Made by a program: the position numbers and the translations under genes
Assembly (NCBI RefSeq): GCF_000003815.2
Contig: NC_049985.1
Coordinates: 5,934,874-5,998,873, forward strand
Origin: Branchiostoma floridae
Lineage: Eukaryota > Chordata > Leptocardii > Amphioxiformes > Branchiostomatidae
DNA length: 64,000 nt
Reading direction: 5' to 3'
In this document: positions 62,208 to 64,000 of the stretch, in pieces
Layout: each line of letters starts with the position of its first letter
Position numbering within the stretch: the first letter of the stretch is position 1
Notes under the pieces: generated by a model
The model's database searches: none
What the model saw: only the letters and a program-made list of their open reading frames with translations
Told to the model about the DNA's origin: nothing

Positions 62208-62389
62208 CACAGGGAAGAGACTGTTTCAACTGTTTAAACGTGTCCTTTTCTGAGGAAAAACATTTCTGTATGTTGTAAGATGTAGCTCTCAGTTTCATCA
62301 AAACGATAGCATGACACAAGAAAGAGAACTGTTTCAACTGTTGCGTGTCATTGTCAGATGGGAAACGTTTCTGTATGTAAGGAACGACA
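62175..62389 (+). repeat. 107-bp tandem duplication across the stop codon
   Basis: GTGGCTCTCAGCTTCATTGA at 62175 is repeated from 62282 as GTAGCTCTCAGTTTCATCAA, and the match continues past the stop (ATAGCATGACACA) to TTTCTGTATGT. Copy 2 lies in the 3'UTR and still encodes a ghost of the C-terminus (VALSFIKTIA and TGA) in its own frame. Confidence 0.92.
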
Positions 62390-63656
62390 CATCTGAAGAA
62401 GAGGATGGCAAAAACTGTGACATCAAAAATTTTACAATAGTCAAGAGACTGGACATGGGCCAGTTCGAATGGCACAACACAGAAATGTGGACACACAAAA
62501 ATGTACATAAAGATAAAGAAAAGTGCATGTAGCTGTCCTGTTTCAAGACATTGTAACTTGTACTTTAAGGTAAAGAAAGCCAATGTCTAGAGTAATGTCC
62601 TTGTATCTGTTAATAGTTATAGTGCTGCAGTGAGCAATACCTATTGGTACTAGTAACAATGTACTGCATACATGAGGTTTAGTCAGTGATATAAGATGGA
62701 AAGCCTACAAAACTGAGCACACTAAGGATGTTTTATTATTACACACAAATTCTGGCAAATATGGCAGCAATTTGAAAATGCAGGAACCTTTTCTAGGTCA
62801 CTGTACATTCTAATGGGTCAAGATGACGAAAAACTGGGAGTTTTTTATATCTCACCAGCTTGCAAATGTCTGTAGTAAATTGATATGCTACAGTATGTTT
62901 TTACAAGATCAGGTCACGGTTAACATGTGCAGATAGATGAAAATAGGGTCAGTGCAGGGCAAAGATCTCAGCCAGCGGTGACATGACTTATGGCATCCTG
63001 TGACTTTTGTGTTAAAATATCTTACGATCTGTCCAGACGTGCTCACAATGTGTACCTGATCTGGAATATTCTAAGAAAAGGTCTGTGGTCATACGTTAAC
63101 TGTGATTGTCGTGACAAGAATGTTATATACATCCAGACTGCTCATCAATATTCTTATACTGGTGTAATTCCATCGTGAGGGAAAGTCCAGTGAAAGTGAT
63201 GAAAGTGTTCACGTATTCAGACTGCATGCGGCCTGGCATTCGGGATAGAGAACTGCTCCAGATACAGAGCAAATCGTCAGTCAGCGTCCTGACCGTTTGA
63301 TTCAATGAAATGACACTGACCCTGAAACAGGCTGCAGATGCATTACCACCTGCCAAACACGGAGTAGAAGTGACAGTTGCAAATGTAAAAGCTGGAGGAG
63401 GGGGCAGAGTCGGGTCAACGTCAATTTACGGCCTTCAGACAGATCAATACATCCGCCATCCATCAATCCTGGAGTAAGGGAAAGGCTCCGACAGTCAAAA
63501 CATTGGAGGGACTGCGAATCACCATCCCCGAATCAATTATGTAGCTGTGCATATAAAGACTTGCACTTAAAACAGAATTGAAACTGATGATCTGAGTGTG
63601 TAAAATTGTAAGATTATACATCTAGCGATGATGCTGTGCTATCTTGTCTTGTACCA
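62390..63656 (+). other. Probable 3'UTR of the LINGO-like gene
   Basis: AT-rich, no open frame of note, ends at the first good AATAAA. No mRNA evidence is available, so the extent is inferred. Confidence 0.4.
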
Positions 63657-63662
63657 AATAAA
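63657..63662 (+). promoter_or_regulatory. Candidate polyadenylation signal
   Basis: AATAAA followed within 10-20 bases by GTAATGTGCTCTG, a GT-rich stretch. It is 1450 bp after the stop codon. Confidence 0.45.
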
Positions 63663-64000
63663 CTGTAATGTGCTCTGACTAGTAGCATTCTGTCAACTGC
63701 AAATTAGGTTTTGGAAGGAAACTTGCCCATCTGGAATGAGGCATTTTGTAAGGATTTGGAGTCTTGTCGACAAACCTTTATATCATAATCATTTACAACT
63801 GTGGAGACTACAGCAACAAGAAACCTTGTGATCTTGTGCAGAATGTAAAAATATACTGAAGACAGTATTGGCCATTTCAATGATGTAGTTGAATGTAATA
63901 TCTGTTGTAGTATGAGACAAGAACAAAAATGTTGACAGTGTCAGAATGTTCATTAATTGATCGTAAAACAATGTAGTGATCTGGTTTGTGCTTGATAAAC
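63663..64000. other. Downstream flank
   Basis: No feature recognised to the window end. Confidence 0.4.

Overview
This is a window of animal nuclear DNA, most likely from a cephalochordate (amphioxus, Branchiostoma). The evidence is AT-rich intergenic DNA with long introns, two recognisable metazoan genes with GT-AG splice sites or a GC-rich coding exon, several tRNA-derived SINEs, DNA-transposon MITEs, a CR1-type LINE tail, and very many short local tandem arrays. The species is inferred from this repeat style and the gene content. No bacterial, viral or CRISPR features were seen. Two runs of N mark assembly gaps.

Two genes are well supported. At the right end, 60345-62207 (+) is a complete, single-exon 620-residue membrane protein with a signal peptide, LRRNT, about 13 LRRs, LRRCT, one Ig domain, a TM helix and a 41-residue tail. 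Its layout, length and LRR details match the LINGO family. A TATA-like box and a consensus CRE lie about 330-380 bp upstream of the ATG, and an AATAAA lies 1.45 kb downstream. On the left, two minus-strand exons (14302-14358 and 11462-11601) join in phase and encode a conserved piece of SPT20/SUPT20H, a SAGA co-activator subunit. The rest of that gene is outside the window or was not found.

Layout: 0-5.3 kb, a mariner remnant, a SINE, an IPG-like minisatellite, a CA repeat and a dispersed repeat pair. 6-11.5 kb, SINEs, a 178-bp tandem array, a tandemly duplicated SINE, a nuclear-receptor half-site cluster, and a minisatellite that runs into the SUPT20H splice donor. 11.5-30 kb, SUPT20H intron and unannotated DNA with a 61-bp palindrome, the LINE tail, local duplications and a SINE. 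30-39 kb, more tandem arrays, a 41-bp palindrome, a CpG-rich candidate exon and a SINE. 39-57 kb, AT-rich DNA with a four-copy array, a TTAA-flanked foldback element around an assembly gap, a piggyBac-like MITE nested in a SINE, and TA-flanked MITEs. 57-64 kb, the LINGO-like gene and its flanks.

The most unusual signals are: (1) unrelated local tandem arrays that repeatedly settle on units of about 145-190 bp; (2) tandem duplications that overlap gene boundaries, one carrying copies of a SUPT20H splice donor and one duplicating the stop-codon end of the LINGO-like gene; (3) 34 copies of the palindrome TACATGTA, against about two expected; (4) near-perfect palindromes with a one-base centre; and (5) a short sequence module shared by otherwise different repeats. 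The two genes show no sign of working together; they are simply neighbours on opposite strands.
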